In this document: piece by piece, positions 36,542-45,546 of the stretch
Position numbering within the stretch: the first letter of the stretch is position 1
Layout: every line of letters begins with the position of its first letter
Assembly (NCBI GenBank): GCA_026984795.1
Contig: JALSRK010000043.1
Coordinates: 1-56,424 of the forward strand
Source of the DNA: Solibacteraceae bacterium
GTDB lineage: Bacteria > Acidobacteriota > Terriglobia > Bryobacterales > Bryobacteraceae
Length of the DNA: 56,424 nt
Direction: 5' to 3'
The notes under the pieces: generated by a model
The model's database searches: none
What the model was told of the DNA's origin: nothing
What the model saw: the letters and a program-made list of their open reading frames with translations, nothing else
Made by a program: the position numbers and the translations under genes

Positions 36542-36856
36542 ATGGACCCCCGATTCAGCGTCTTCAACGTCACCACGGCGGTTCTGCTGGGACTGACTCT
36601 GTGGGTGTTGATCGCCCGGATCCGTGGGGTCGTGGAGAGCAACTGGCCCCTCTACTATTACGCGGGCGTGATCGGCTATAGCGTTGTATTCCCTGGATAT
36701 CTCGACGAAGCGTGGATCTACGCAGGCGTGGTGTGCGCGCTGCTGCTGCGTTTCGAGTTCATGGGCGGCTGGTTTCTCAAGATCATCCGGACGATCGACA
36801 TTCTGGTCCTGCTGGTGATCGCTTACTGGGCGTTCGATTCGATGGTGCTGTACTGA
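36542..36856 (+). CDS. Small three-helix membrane protein in the porin-cytochrome operon
   Basis: A 104-residue hydrophobic protein with three predicted membrane helices ([34 protein letters not shown] plus [15 protein letters not shown]; and [18 protein letters not shown]). It begins 4 bases after the barrel stop, so it is part of the same transcript. It has no haem motif and no His pair typical of b-type cytochromes. I do not recognise it. It could be an inner-membrane partner or assembly factor. Confidence 0.72.
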   Translation: MDPRFSVFNVTTAVLLGLTLWVLIARIRGVVESNWPLYYYAGVIGYSVVFPGYLDEAWIYAGVVCALLLRFEFMGGWFLKIIRTIDILVLLVIAYWAFDSMVLY

Positions 36857-36965
36857 GGGCGGGGCCGACTGCGTTGCCGGACCGCGGCACGGTCTGTGGT
36901 TGCTTTGCCGGCGTGTGAACTGCGCCCCTCCACGGACACCTTGTTGCCGGCGCCGTTTCGCCCAC

Positions 36966-38212
<1,247 letters not shown>

Positions 38213-38228
<16 letters not shown>

Positions 38229-39127
38229 TTCTGAATCGCCTCCGACAGCCGGCCGCCCGCGGCTTCGAGCTTTCGCCTCGCCTCGTCCGCATCGGCCCCG
38301 AAACGGGCCATCAGCACCGCGGTGCGGACGTCGCCGCCGGCCGCCTCGAGCAGGCGCGCCGCCTCGTCGGGCCCCACTCCCCCGGCCGTGGCCACGATCC
38401 GCCGGGCGCGGGCGGCGAGCTTCTCGTTGAGCGGGCGGACGTTCACCATCAGATTGCCGTAGACGTAGCCCAGGCGGATCATGGCCGTAGTGCTCACCAT
38501 GTTCAGCACCAGCTTGGTCGCCGTGCCGGCCTTCATCCGGGTGGAGCCGGCGATGATCTCCGGCCCCGTGACCGGGGTGATGGCGACGTCCACGCGCCGG
38601 GCCAGCTCGGAGTCCGGGTTGCAACTCAGCCCCACGGTGGCGGCGCCCAGCCGGCGGGCCTCTGCGACGGCGCCCAGAACGTACGGCGTGCGCCCGCTGG
38701 CGGTGATGCCGAAGGCGACGTCGCGGGAAGAGAACCCCCGGGCGCGCAGGTCGGCGGCGCCGGCTTCCGGATCGTCCTCGCTGGCCTCGGTGGACCGGGC
38801 CAGAGCCGCCTCGCCGCCGGCGATGACGCCCTGCACCAGATCCGGCGGCGCCTGGAAGGTGGGCGGGCACTCGGCGGCGTCGAGCACGCCCAGGCGGCCG
38901 CTGGTTCCCGCGCCCACGTAGAAGAGCCGCCCGCCGCTTCGCATGCGGTCCACGATCAGGTCTACCGCCCGGGCGATGTTCGGGATCTCAGAGGCCACCG
39001 CATCGGGGACCTTGCGGTCCTCCTCGTTGATGATCCGCAGGATCTCTTCGGTGGGCTTGGCGTCGATCGCTTCGGAAGCAGGGTTCGGTTGTTCGGTGAT
39101 CAGCTTGTCGAGCACGTCTTTGGCCAT
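38213..39127 (-). CDS. murQ: N-acetylmuramic acid 6-phosphate etherase MurQ
   Basis: Cleaves the lactyl ether of MurNAc-6-phosphate during cell-wall recycling, giving GlcNAc-6-phosphate. 304 residues. The SIS domain ([20 protein letters not shown]) and MurQ signature ([33 protein letters not shown]) are clear, as is the N-terminal [17 protein letters not shown] at 39127, next to a TTG at 39130. Coupling to murA joins recycling and synthesis in one transcript. The NagB-like protein could use the product after deacetylation. Confidence 0.95.
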
Positions 39128-39268
39128 CAAGGGATGAGGCGTTCCCAGCCCCCCAGCTGCTCCTTGGGGCCTTCGCTCTTCCCCCTTGGCAGCTTAGCAT
39201 GGCAGCGGCGGGCGGCGTCTCTGGCGGGTTTGCTCCCCCTCGTCTGCGGCGGTTATCATGGCCAAGCG

Positions 39269-40153
39269 TTGAGAGGAACTGGAATCAGAGCGGGAGTCTT
39301 GCTTTGCGGGCTGGTTTTCGCCGCGACGGCGGCGGCCGCGGGAGGAGCGATCCGCGTGCTCATCGTCGATGGCCAGAACAATCACGCCTGGCGGGAAACC
39401 ACCCCGGCGCTGCGGGCCATCCTCGAGGAATCGGGCCGTTTCACCGTGGAGGTGGCGACGGCGCCGCCCAAAGGCGCGGACATGAGCGCGTTCCAGCCGG
39501 ACTTCGCCTCCTACGACGTCGTGGTGTCGAACTACAATGGCGATCCCTGGCCGGAGGCCACGCGCGCGGCCTTCGAACGTTTCGTGCGCTCCGGCGGCGG
39601 CTTCGTCGTCTACCACGCCGCCGACAACGCCTTCCCGGAGTGGAAGGAATACAACGAGATGATCGGCCTGGGCGGATGGGGCGGCCGCAACGAAGAGCAC
39701 GGGCCGCGCATCTACTGGGACCGTGACCACATCGAGTTCGACTTCTCGCCCGGCCGCGCCGGACACCACGGAAGGCGGCACCCCTTCCTGGTGGTCGCCC
39801 GCAAACCCAAGCATCCCATCATGAAAGGCCTGCCCCGAGCCTGGATGCACGCGTCGGACGAGCTCTACGATTCTCTGCGCGGCCCGGCGCGAAACCTGGA
39901 GGTGCTGGCGACGGCCTATTCCGCCCCGAACACCGGCGGCACGGGCCGCGACGAGCCGGTGCTGATGACGATCCGCTATGGTAAAGGGAGGGTTTTTCAC
40001 ACGACGTTGGGACACGACGTGGGAGCGACCCGCTGCGTGGGCTTCATCACCACGTTTCTCCGGGGCACGGAATGGGCGGCCACGGGGAAGGTGCGGATCC
40101 GGGTTCCGCGGGATTTTCCCGCGACCATGAGAACCAGCGTGCGGGGGAAATAG
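39269..40153 (+). CDS. Exported ThuA-like protein
   Basis: About 294 residues with a likely signal peptide ([19 protein letters not shown]) and a ThuA fold, a class I glutamine-amidotransferase-like domain ([47 protein letters not shown]). The family is linked to trehalose utilisation and, in this phylum, to degradation of plant or microbial sugars; no enzyme activity is firmly known. The start is uncertain; the TTG at 39269 is the best guess. It ends on the first base of the STAS gene's GTG. Confidence 0.82.
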   Translation: MRGTGIRAGVLLCGLVFAATAAAAGGAIRVLIVDGQNNHAWRETTPALRAILEESGRFTVEVATAPPKGADMSAFQPDFASYDVVVSNYNGDPWPEATRAAFERFVRSGGGFVVYHAADNAFPEWKEYNEMIGLGGWGGRNEEHGPRIYWDRDHIEFDFSPGRAGHHGRRHPFLVVARKPKHPIMKGLPRAWMHASDELYDSLRGPARNLEVLATAYSAPNTGGTGRDEPVLMTIRYGKGRVFHTTLGHDVGATRCVGFITTFLRGTEWAATGKVRIRVPRDFPATMRTSVRGK

Positions 40154-40509
40154 TGCCGCCAAGACTGCGAATTACACACCGTGAGACCCCGGACGGGGCC
40201 GTCGTCATCACTCTGGACGGGCGGGTGATGATCGGCGAGGAGAGCGAGAAAGTCGAGAGCCTCGTCGATGAATTCCTGGCGGCGGGCAAGAAGCGTTTCG
40301 TCTTCGACCTCTCCGGCGTCCGGCACCTGGACAGCACGGGCATCGGGCGCTTCATCTCGATCCTCAACAAGGTCATGAAGGCCGGCGGTACGATGTGCAT
40401 GGCCGCGGCCAGCACCGTGGTGCGGGAGGCCTTCCGGGTGACGCGGCTCGATACGGTCTTCGAGTTCTCCGACACCGTCGAAGAAGCCCTGGCGCAACAA
40501 AAGGGGTAG
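40153..40509 (+). CDS. STAS-domain anti-anti-sigma factor
   Basis: A 118-residue protein with the STAS fold and the phosphorylation site VRHLDSTGIGRFI (Asp-Ser). It resembles SpoIIAA/RsbV, which release a sigma factor by binding an anti-sigma kinase. No kinase is nearby. The start is a GTG at 40153 with GGGGGAAATA before it, overlapping the ThuA stop. A CCGGGC/GCCCGG hairpin follows. Confidence 0.88.
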   Translation: MPPRLRITHRETPDGAVVITLDGRVMIGEESEKVESLVDEFLAAGKKRFVFDLSGVRHLDSTGIGRFISILNKVMKAGGTMCMAAASTVVREAFRVTRLDTVFEFSDTVEEALAQQKG

Positions 40510-40513
40510 GGAA

Positions 40514-40531
40514 CCGGGCGGGGGAGCCCGG
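40514..40531 (+). terminator. Hairpin after the STAS gene
   Basis: CCGGGC at 40514-40519 and GCCCGG at 40526-40531 form a 6-bp stem with a GGGGGA loop, 5 bases after the stop. No T tract. Confidence 0.4.
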
Positions 40532-40611
40532 CTCCCTTGGCCGGCCGGGGCGGTCGTGCGGCTCAGACCTCCTCCGCCGCGCGAACGCCTGGACGGCCGA
40601 TCTCCATACCG

Positions 40612-41022
40612 CTATTCCGAGTTCTCCGCCGGGACTTCCGTCTTCTCGTCCGGCTGGTTCCCGGCCGGCGGCGCCGGACCGCCGCGGCGGCCCTGGCCCC
40701 GCATTCCTCTGCCGCCCCGCCGGCAGTGGCCGCAGCCGGCCGAGTGACGCCCGCGCCGGCCTCGCCTCATGGCCCGGCCCTGCCCGACGGGCTTGCCGGT
40801 CCGGTCGCAGATGCCGTCCTTGTCCTTGTCGCCGAAGGCGTAGGGCGGCGTCTGCCCCCGGGCCCGGGCCGTCCGGCCTTGGCCGACGGGCTTGCCCGTG
40901 ACGTCACAGATGCCGTCGCCGTCCTTGTCGCCGAAAGCGCGCGGCTTGGGTTGGGGCTGCTGGGCGCCCAGCAGGAGCGCCCCAGCCATAAGAAGCGTTC
41001 CGATGAGAGCCAATCGTTTCAT
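40612..41022 (-). CDS. Small secreted protein with DKDGDGICD repeats
   Basis: A 136-residue protein with a signal peptide (KRLALIGTLLMAGALLLGAQ). Two near-identical segments of about 21 residues, FGDKDGDGICDVTGKPVGQG and FGDKDKDGICDRTGKPVGQG, resemble calcium-binding loops of dockerin, EF-hand or thrombospondin type-3 repeats. The tail is very basic and Gly-rich (MRRGRRGRHSAGCGHCRRGG) and ends acidic. Calcium binding is a reasonable guess. A GGAGG box lies 5 bases before the ATG at 41022. Confidence 0.78.
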   Translation of the reverse strand: MKRLALIGTLLMAGALLLGAQQPQPKPRAFGDKDGDGICDVTGKPVGQGRTARARGQTPPYAFGDKDKDGICDRTGKPVGQGRAMRRGRRGRHSAGCGHCRRGGRGMRGQGRRGGPAPPAGNQPDEKTEVPAENSE

Positions 41023-41150
41023 AACCACCTCCGCCCCTGGTAGGCGCAAACCCGATTCCGGTTGTAAGTAATTGAAAAGTCGAAGCAGCGGCTGTCGCTT
41101 GCCTGCAGATCCTGCGATTGCCGGTGCGCGGGGGCGCAAGATTTGCGCGC

Positions 41151-42509
41151 TCAGGCGGTCCAGCTCCGCTCGATCTCCTCGAGCGTGCGGCCTTTGGTCT
41201 CGGGCACCGCCTTCCAAACGAACAGGAAAGTAAATGCGCAGATCCCCGCATAGAGCCAGAACGTGCCGTAGGGGCCGAGCGCGTTCACCAGCGAAAGGAA
41301 GGTGAAGGTGAGCAGGGTGCAAGCGGACCAGAGCGTCACCGTAGCGATGGCCATGGCCCGGCCGCGAATCCGCGTGGGGAACAGCTCCGACATGACCACC
41401 CAGACGCCGGGCCCCATACCCACGGCGAAGAAGGCGACGAAAACGAGGATGACGGCGAGGATCGGATAGGCTGCGTCCGGCTGGAGCTTGAACAGCAGCC
41501 CGAGGACGGTGAGCGAGGCGCCCATGCCGCCGGCGGCCAGCATAAGGATGGCGCGGCGGCCGATGCGGTCGATGATGAAGAGCGAAACGATGGTGAAAAC
41601 GAAGTTCGTGAAGCCGATGACGACATTGGCCAGCAGCGCCGCCGAAGCCGACTGGTTGCCGACGTGTTCGGTAAAGATCACCGAACCGTAGAAGAGGATC
41701 GTGTTCACACCGGTGATCTGCTGGAGGATGGCCAGCGAGACGGCGATCAGGAGCGGCCGGCGCAGCCCTGGCCGGAACAGCTCGGCCAGCGAGCCTGACT
41801 CTTCGGCCACCGCCTGGCGGATCGATTCCAGCTCCCGCTCGGCTTCCTCGGGCGGGTTGAGCCTGCCCAGCACGCGACCGGCTTCGGCGATGCGGTCCTC
41901 TTTGACGAGCCAGCGGGGACTCTCCGGCAGCGGGATCAAGGCGGCGAAGAACAGCAGCGACGGCACGGCGGCCGAGGCGAACATCCAGCGCCAGCTCACC
42001 AGGCCGAGATCGGCCAGCAGCCAGCTCACCCAGTAGGCCAGCAGGATGCCGATGACGATGGCGAGCTGGTTGATGGAGACCAGGCGCCCGCGGATCCTGG
42101 CCGGCGACATCTCGGCGATGTAGAGCGGCGAGAGGACCGAGGCGACGCCGATCGCCAGTCCCCCGGCGAAACGGGCCCCGGCGAACTCGGTGAGGTTCCG
42201 GGGCGCCGCCGCCGCCACCGCCGAGAGGCCAAAAAGCGCGGCGGCAACGAGCAGCAGGCGCCGGCGGCCGTAACGGTCGCTCAGGGCGCCCGCGGCCGCG
42301 GCGCCGAAGATGCAGCCCGCCAGCAGCGCGCTGGCCGCCAGCTCCGTCTGCACGTCGGAAAGCCCGAACTCGCGCTTGAGGAAGACGAGCGCCCCGTTGA
42401 TGATGGCAATGTCGAAGCCGAACAGCAGACCGCCCAGGGCGGCGACCAGCGAGACGGCATAGACATAGAACCGGGTGCGGGAGAGAGCGGAAGGACTGGA
42501 ACCACTCAT
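41151..42509 (-). CDS. MFS sugar transporter (sugar porter family)
   Basis: A 452-residue, 12-helix transporter of the major facilitator superfamily. Sugar-porter motifs are LGGLLFGFDIAIINGAL, DRYGRRRLLL, SPLYIAEMSPARIRGRLVS, PESPRWLVKEDR, LQQITGVNTILFYGSVIF and VPETKGRTLEEIE. It probably imports a hexose or pentose with protons. No enzyme gene is directly linked, so the sugar is unknown. Confidence 0.92.
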   Translation of the reverse strand: MSGSSPSALSRTRFYVYAVSLVAALGGLLFGFDIAIINGALVFLKREFGLSDVQTELAASALLAGCIFGAAAAGALSDRYGRRRLLLVAAALFGLSAVAAAAPRNLTEFAGARFAGGLAIGVASVLSPLYIAEMSPARIRGRLVSINQLAIVIGILLAYWVSWLLADLGLVSWRWMFASAAVPSLLFFAALIPLPESPRWLVKEDRIAEAGRVLGRLNPPEEAERELESIRQAVAEESGSLAELFRPGLRRPLLIAVSLAILQQITGVNTILFYGSVIFTEHVGNQSASAALLANVVIGFTNFVFTIVSLFIIDRIGRRAILMLAAGGMGASLTVLGLLFKLQPDAAYPILAVILVFVAFFAVGMGPGVWVVMSELFPTRIRGRAMAIATVTLWSACTLLTFTFLSLVNALGPYGTFWLYAGICAFTFLFVWKAVPETKGRTLEEIERSWTA

Positions 42510-42668
42510 GGAACTGTGCTCTCGAACCCCCGGGCCGGCGCGCCGAGCCAGGGAATCGGATCCGGTAGTCTCGTTCGGGACGGCAACTTCTGAGAGTATG
42601 ACGGTTGGCGGCCGCGGGCAAGCGGGACCGGGCGGTGGGACCATTCGGATTATGATGAGGGAATACTC

Positions 42669-43814
42669 ATGAAGCCGCTGGAGCCGAGCACGCCGGAAGA
42701 ACTCGCCGAGATGTTGGGAGAGGCTGCCCGGGCGGGTTCCGCCGTGGACCTTTACGGCGCTGGGACGAAGCGGCGCATGGCTCCGCCTGCCGGAGACGCG
42801 GCGGTTCGCATTTCGACTTCGGCGCTGCGCCGCATCGTGGACTACGAACCCCGAGACCTCACCATCAGCGTCGAGACGGGGTTGTCTTTCGCCGAGCTTT
42901 CCGGCCGTCTGGCCGCCGACGGCTTGATGCTGCCGCTGGATCCACCGTTCTTCGAGAGCGCCACCGTGGGCGGAGTGGTGGCGACAGCCACGTGCGGGCC
43001 GCGGCGGAGGCGTTACGGAGCCGTCCGCGACGCCGTCATCGGAATGAAGTTCGCCACCGTCGAGGGCAAGCTGGTCGAGACCGGCGGCATGGTGGTGAAA
43101 AACGCCGCCGGCTTCGACATGGCCAAGCTCATGATCGGTTCCATGGGCACGCTGGCGGCAATCGCCGTGGTGAATTTCCGGCTGGCGCCGATCCCGCCGC
43201 AAACGGCCACGTTCGTCGAACGGTTCGACGCGCTCGAAGAGGTTTGCCGGCGGCGCGACGAGGTTCTACGGGGCGCCTTGCAGCCGGCAGCGGTCGATCT
43301 GCTGAACCCCGCCGGGGCGGCGCGCGTGGGGCTCAAAGACTTCAGCCTGGCGCTGCAGGTGGAAGGCAACGCTGGAGTGATTCGCCGCTACCGGGAGGCC
43401 TTCCCAGGGGCGGAGGTCTTGGAAGGCGGCGAAGAGCGCGCGCTCTGGGAGCGGGTCCGGGAACTCGTACCGGCATTCCTCGAAGAACACCCTGCCGGCG
43501 GCTCCGTGCGGGTTTCGACGACCATCCAGGGCGCCGGCGCCGCTCTCGAGCGCCTGGGAGACCGCCCGGCGGTGGCCCGGGCCGGTTCGGGCGTGGTGTA
43601 CGGCTGCTTCCAGGATTGCGAGGAGGCGTGCCGCTGGGTGCGGGAAGCGGCGGAAGCCGGCATTCGGGCCGTGGTGGAGTTCATCGGCTCCGATGGCTGC
43701 ACGGGTGAGCGGTGGCCGGCGGCGGGCAGCGACTTCACGCTGATGGAGCGCATCAAACGGATGTTCGATCCCGAGGGGCGGCTGAACCGGGGGAAACTCT
43801 ATGGGCGAATCTGA
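42669..43814 (+). CDS. glcE: Glycolate oxidase FAD-binding subunit GlcE
   Basis: A 381-residue FAD-binding (PCMH-type) protein. Typical features are the FAD-binding ATVGGVVATATCGPRRRRYG, IGMKFATVEGKLVETGGMVVK and KNAAGFDMAKLMIGSMGTLA. It matches GlcE, the short FAD subunit of the three-part glycolate oxidase. It overlaps glcF by 14 bases. The catalytic GlcD is not in the window. Confidence 0.9.
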   Translation: MKPLEPSTPEELAEMLGEAARAGSAVDLYGAGTKRRMAPPAGDAAVRISTSALRRIVDYEPRDLTISVETGLSFAELSGRLAADGLMLPLDPPFFESATVGGVVATATCGPRRRRYGAVRDAVIGMKFATVEGKLVETGGMVVKNAAGFDMAKLMIGSMGTLAAIAVVNFRLAPIPPQTATFVERFDALEEVCRRRDEVLRGALQPAAVDLLNPAGAARVGLKDFSLALQVEGNAGVIRRYREAFPGAEVLEGGEERALWERVRELVPAFLEEHPAGGSVRVSTTIQGAGAALERLGDRPAVARAGSGVVYGCFQDCEEACRWVREAAEAGIRAVVEFIGSDGCTGERWPAAGSDFTLMERIKRMFDPEGRLNRGKLYGRI

Positions 43815-45102
43815 CCTGCTCGTCATCGACCGGCCCTCGCAGGTGGACCTCGACCACTGCGTCCACTGCGGCCTCTGCCTGAACGCCTGCCCCACCTACC
43901 GCGAACTCGGCTTGGAGATGGACTCGCCCCGGGGGCGGATCTACCAGATGGTGAAGGTCTCCGAAGGCGAGCTGCCCATCGGACCCTCTTATGTGAAGCA
44001 TCTCGATTTGTGCCTGGCCTGCCGGGCCTGCGAGTCGGCCTGTCCCTCGGGGGTCCATTACGGGAGGCTGATCGAAGCGGCCCGGGCGGAGATCGAGGTC
44101 AAGGCGCCGCGTCCGCTGCCGGTCCGGCTGGCGCGGGCGTTCGTTTTCCGGGCGCTGCTGCCGTCCCGCTTCCTGCTGCGAACAGTTGGAGCCGGGCTGT
44201 GGCTCTACCAGAAGAGCGGACTCCAACGGTTGGTGCGCGCCACGGGCCTGTTGAAGCCCTTCGGGAAGCTGGACCGTTTGGAGCGGCTGGCTCCCGAAGC
44301 CGAGCTGCCGTCGTTCTTCCGCCATTACGGGAAGGTGTTCCCCGCCGAGGGCAAACGCCGGTACAGGGTGGCCATGCTGGGCGGCTGCATCGCCAACGTG
44401 ACCTTCGCCCGGCTGAACGAGGCCACGGTGCGGGTGCTGGCGAAGAACGGCTGCGAGGTCCACGTCCCCGACGGGCAGACCTGCTGCGGGGCGCTGCACG
44501 TGCATTCGGGACTGGCCGAGGACGCGCGGCGCCTGGCGCGGCGGAACATCGACGTCTTTCTCGAAGGCGGCTTCGACGCCGTGATCACCAACGCCGCCGG
44601 CTGCGGCTCGACCCTCAAAGAATACGACCATCTGCTCGAGGCCGACGGCAGTTACGTGGCTCGTGCCCGGCGCTTCGTAAAGCTGGTCAAGGACGTCAAC
44701 GAGTTCCTGGCCGAAATCGGGCTGGAAGGCGAGCTGGGGCCGGTTCGAGCCGTGGCCACGTATCAGGATTCCTGCCACCTGGCGCACGGGCAGAAGATCC
44801 GGGCCGCCCCGCGGAAGCTGCTGGCGGCGGTACCGGAGCTGGAGTTCCGCGAACTGCCGGCGTCGGACACTTGCTGCGGCAGCGCCGGCATCTACAACGT
44901 GGTGCACAACGAGATGGCCATGGCGCTGCTCGAGAAGAAGATGGAACAGATCAACCGGACCGGCGCCGAGCTCATCATCACCGCCAACCCCGGGTGTTTG
45001 TTGCAGCTACGGGCCGGCGCCGCATTGTACGGGAATGGCCAGCGGGTGGCGCACGTCGTCGAAGTGCTGGACGAAGCCTATCGCGACGCTGGAAAAGTCT
45101 GA
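43801..45102 (+). CDS. glcF: Glycolate oxidase iron-sulfur subunit GlcF
   Basis: A 433-residue protein with two 4Fe-4S ferredoxin motifs: Cys20-x2-x2-x3 in CVHCGLCLNACP and Cys71-x2-x2-x3 in CLACRACESACP. Two CCG domains follow (QTCCGALHVHSG, SDTCCGSAGIYN) that bind a further cluster or heterodisulfide-type site. It passes electrons from glycolate or lactate to the quinone pool. The N-terminal ATG lies inside glcE. Confidence 0.92.
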   Translation: MGESDLLVIDRPSQVDLDHCVHCGLCLNACPTYRELGLEMDSPRGRIYQMVKVSEGELPIGPSYVKHLDLCLACRACESACPSGVHYGRLIEAARAEIEVKAPRPLPVRLARAFVFRALLPSRFLLRTVGAGLWLYQKSGLQRLVRATGLLKPFGKLDRLERLAPEAELPSFFRHYGKVFPAEGKRRYRVAMLGGCIANVTFARLNEATVRVLAKNGCEVHVPDGQTCCGALHVHSGLAEDARRLARRNIDVFLEGGFDAVITNAAGCGSTLKEYDHLLEADGSYVARARRFVKLVKDVNEFLAEIGLEGELGPVRAVATYQDSCHLAHGQKIRAAPRKLLAAVPELEFRELPASDTCCGSAGIYNVVHNEMAMALLEKKMEQINRTGAELIITANPGCLLQLRAGAALYGNGQRVAHVVEVLDEAYRDAGKV

Positions 45103-45110
45103 AGCCGCCG

Positions 45111-45401
45111 TCACTTCGCCCGGACCGTCAGCTCGTTGATGACCTTCTTGACGCCCTTGACCTTCTTGGCCAGTTTGGCGGCCCGCTTCCTGGCCTTCTC
45201 GCTATGCACTTGGCCTTTCAAGGTCACCACGCCGTCCTTGACTTCGACTTGAATCTGGGTGCCGCGGACGTCACGGTCTCCGGCGAGCTTCAGCCGCACA
45301 TGGTCGTGGATCTCGCCGTCACTCGTCTGAGCCAGTACAACCGGTAGGAACGTAGCGCCGACGACAAGGCAGATCGTCAATATGGCCGCCCACCGCATCA
45401 T
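45111..45401 (-). CDS. Exported BON-domain protein
   Basis: A 96-residue protein with a signal peptide (RWAAILTICLVVGATFLPVV) and one BON domain (DHVRLKLAGDRDVRGTQIQV, VKDGVVTLKGQVHSEKARKR, KGVKKVINELTVRA). BON proteins bind membranes or cell-wall components and often respond to osmotic stress. It is convergent with glcF, 8 bases away. Confidence 0.86.
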   Translation of the reverse strand: MMRWAAILTICLVVGATFLPVVLAQTSDGEIHDHVRLKLAGDRDVRGTQIQVEVKDGVVTLKGQVHSEKARKRAAKLAKKVKGVKKVINELTVRAK

Positions 45402-45546
45402 TCGTATTGTAGCCTAGACGCCGTTCCACACAAGTTCCCGCCGGCATGGAGCATCAAGGCGCGCTACCCTTTCCTTCTCCGGCTGCTGTGCCGGAATCGC
45501 GAGCGAAGGAGGCAAGGCCTCTGAAACGGCGGCTATACTTTGATAG

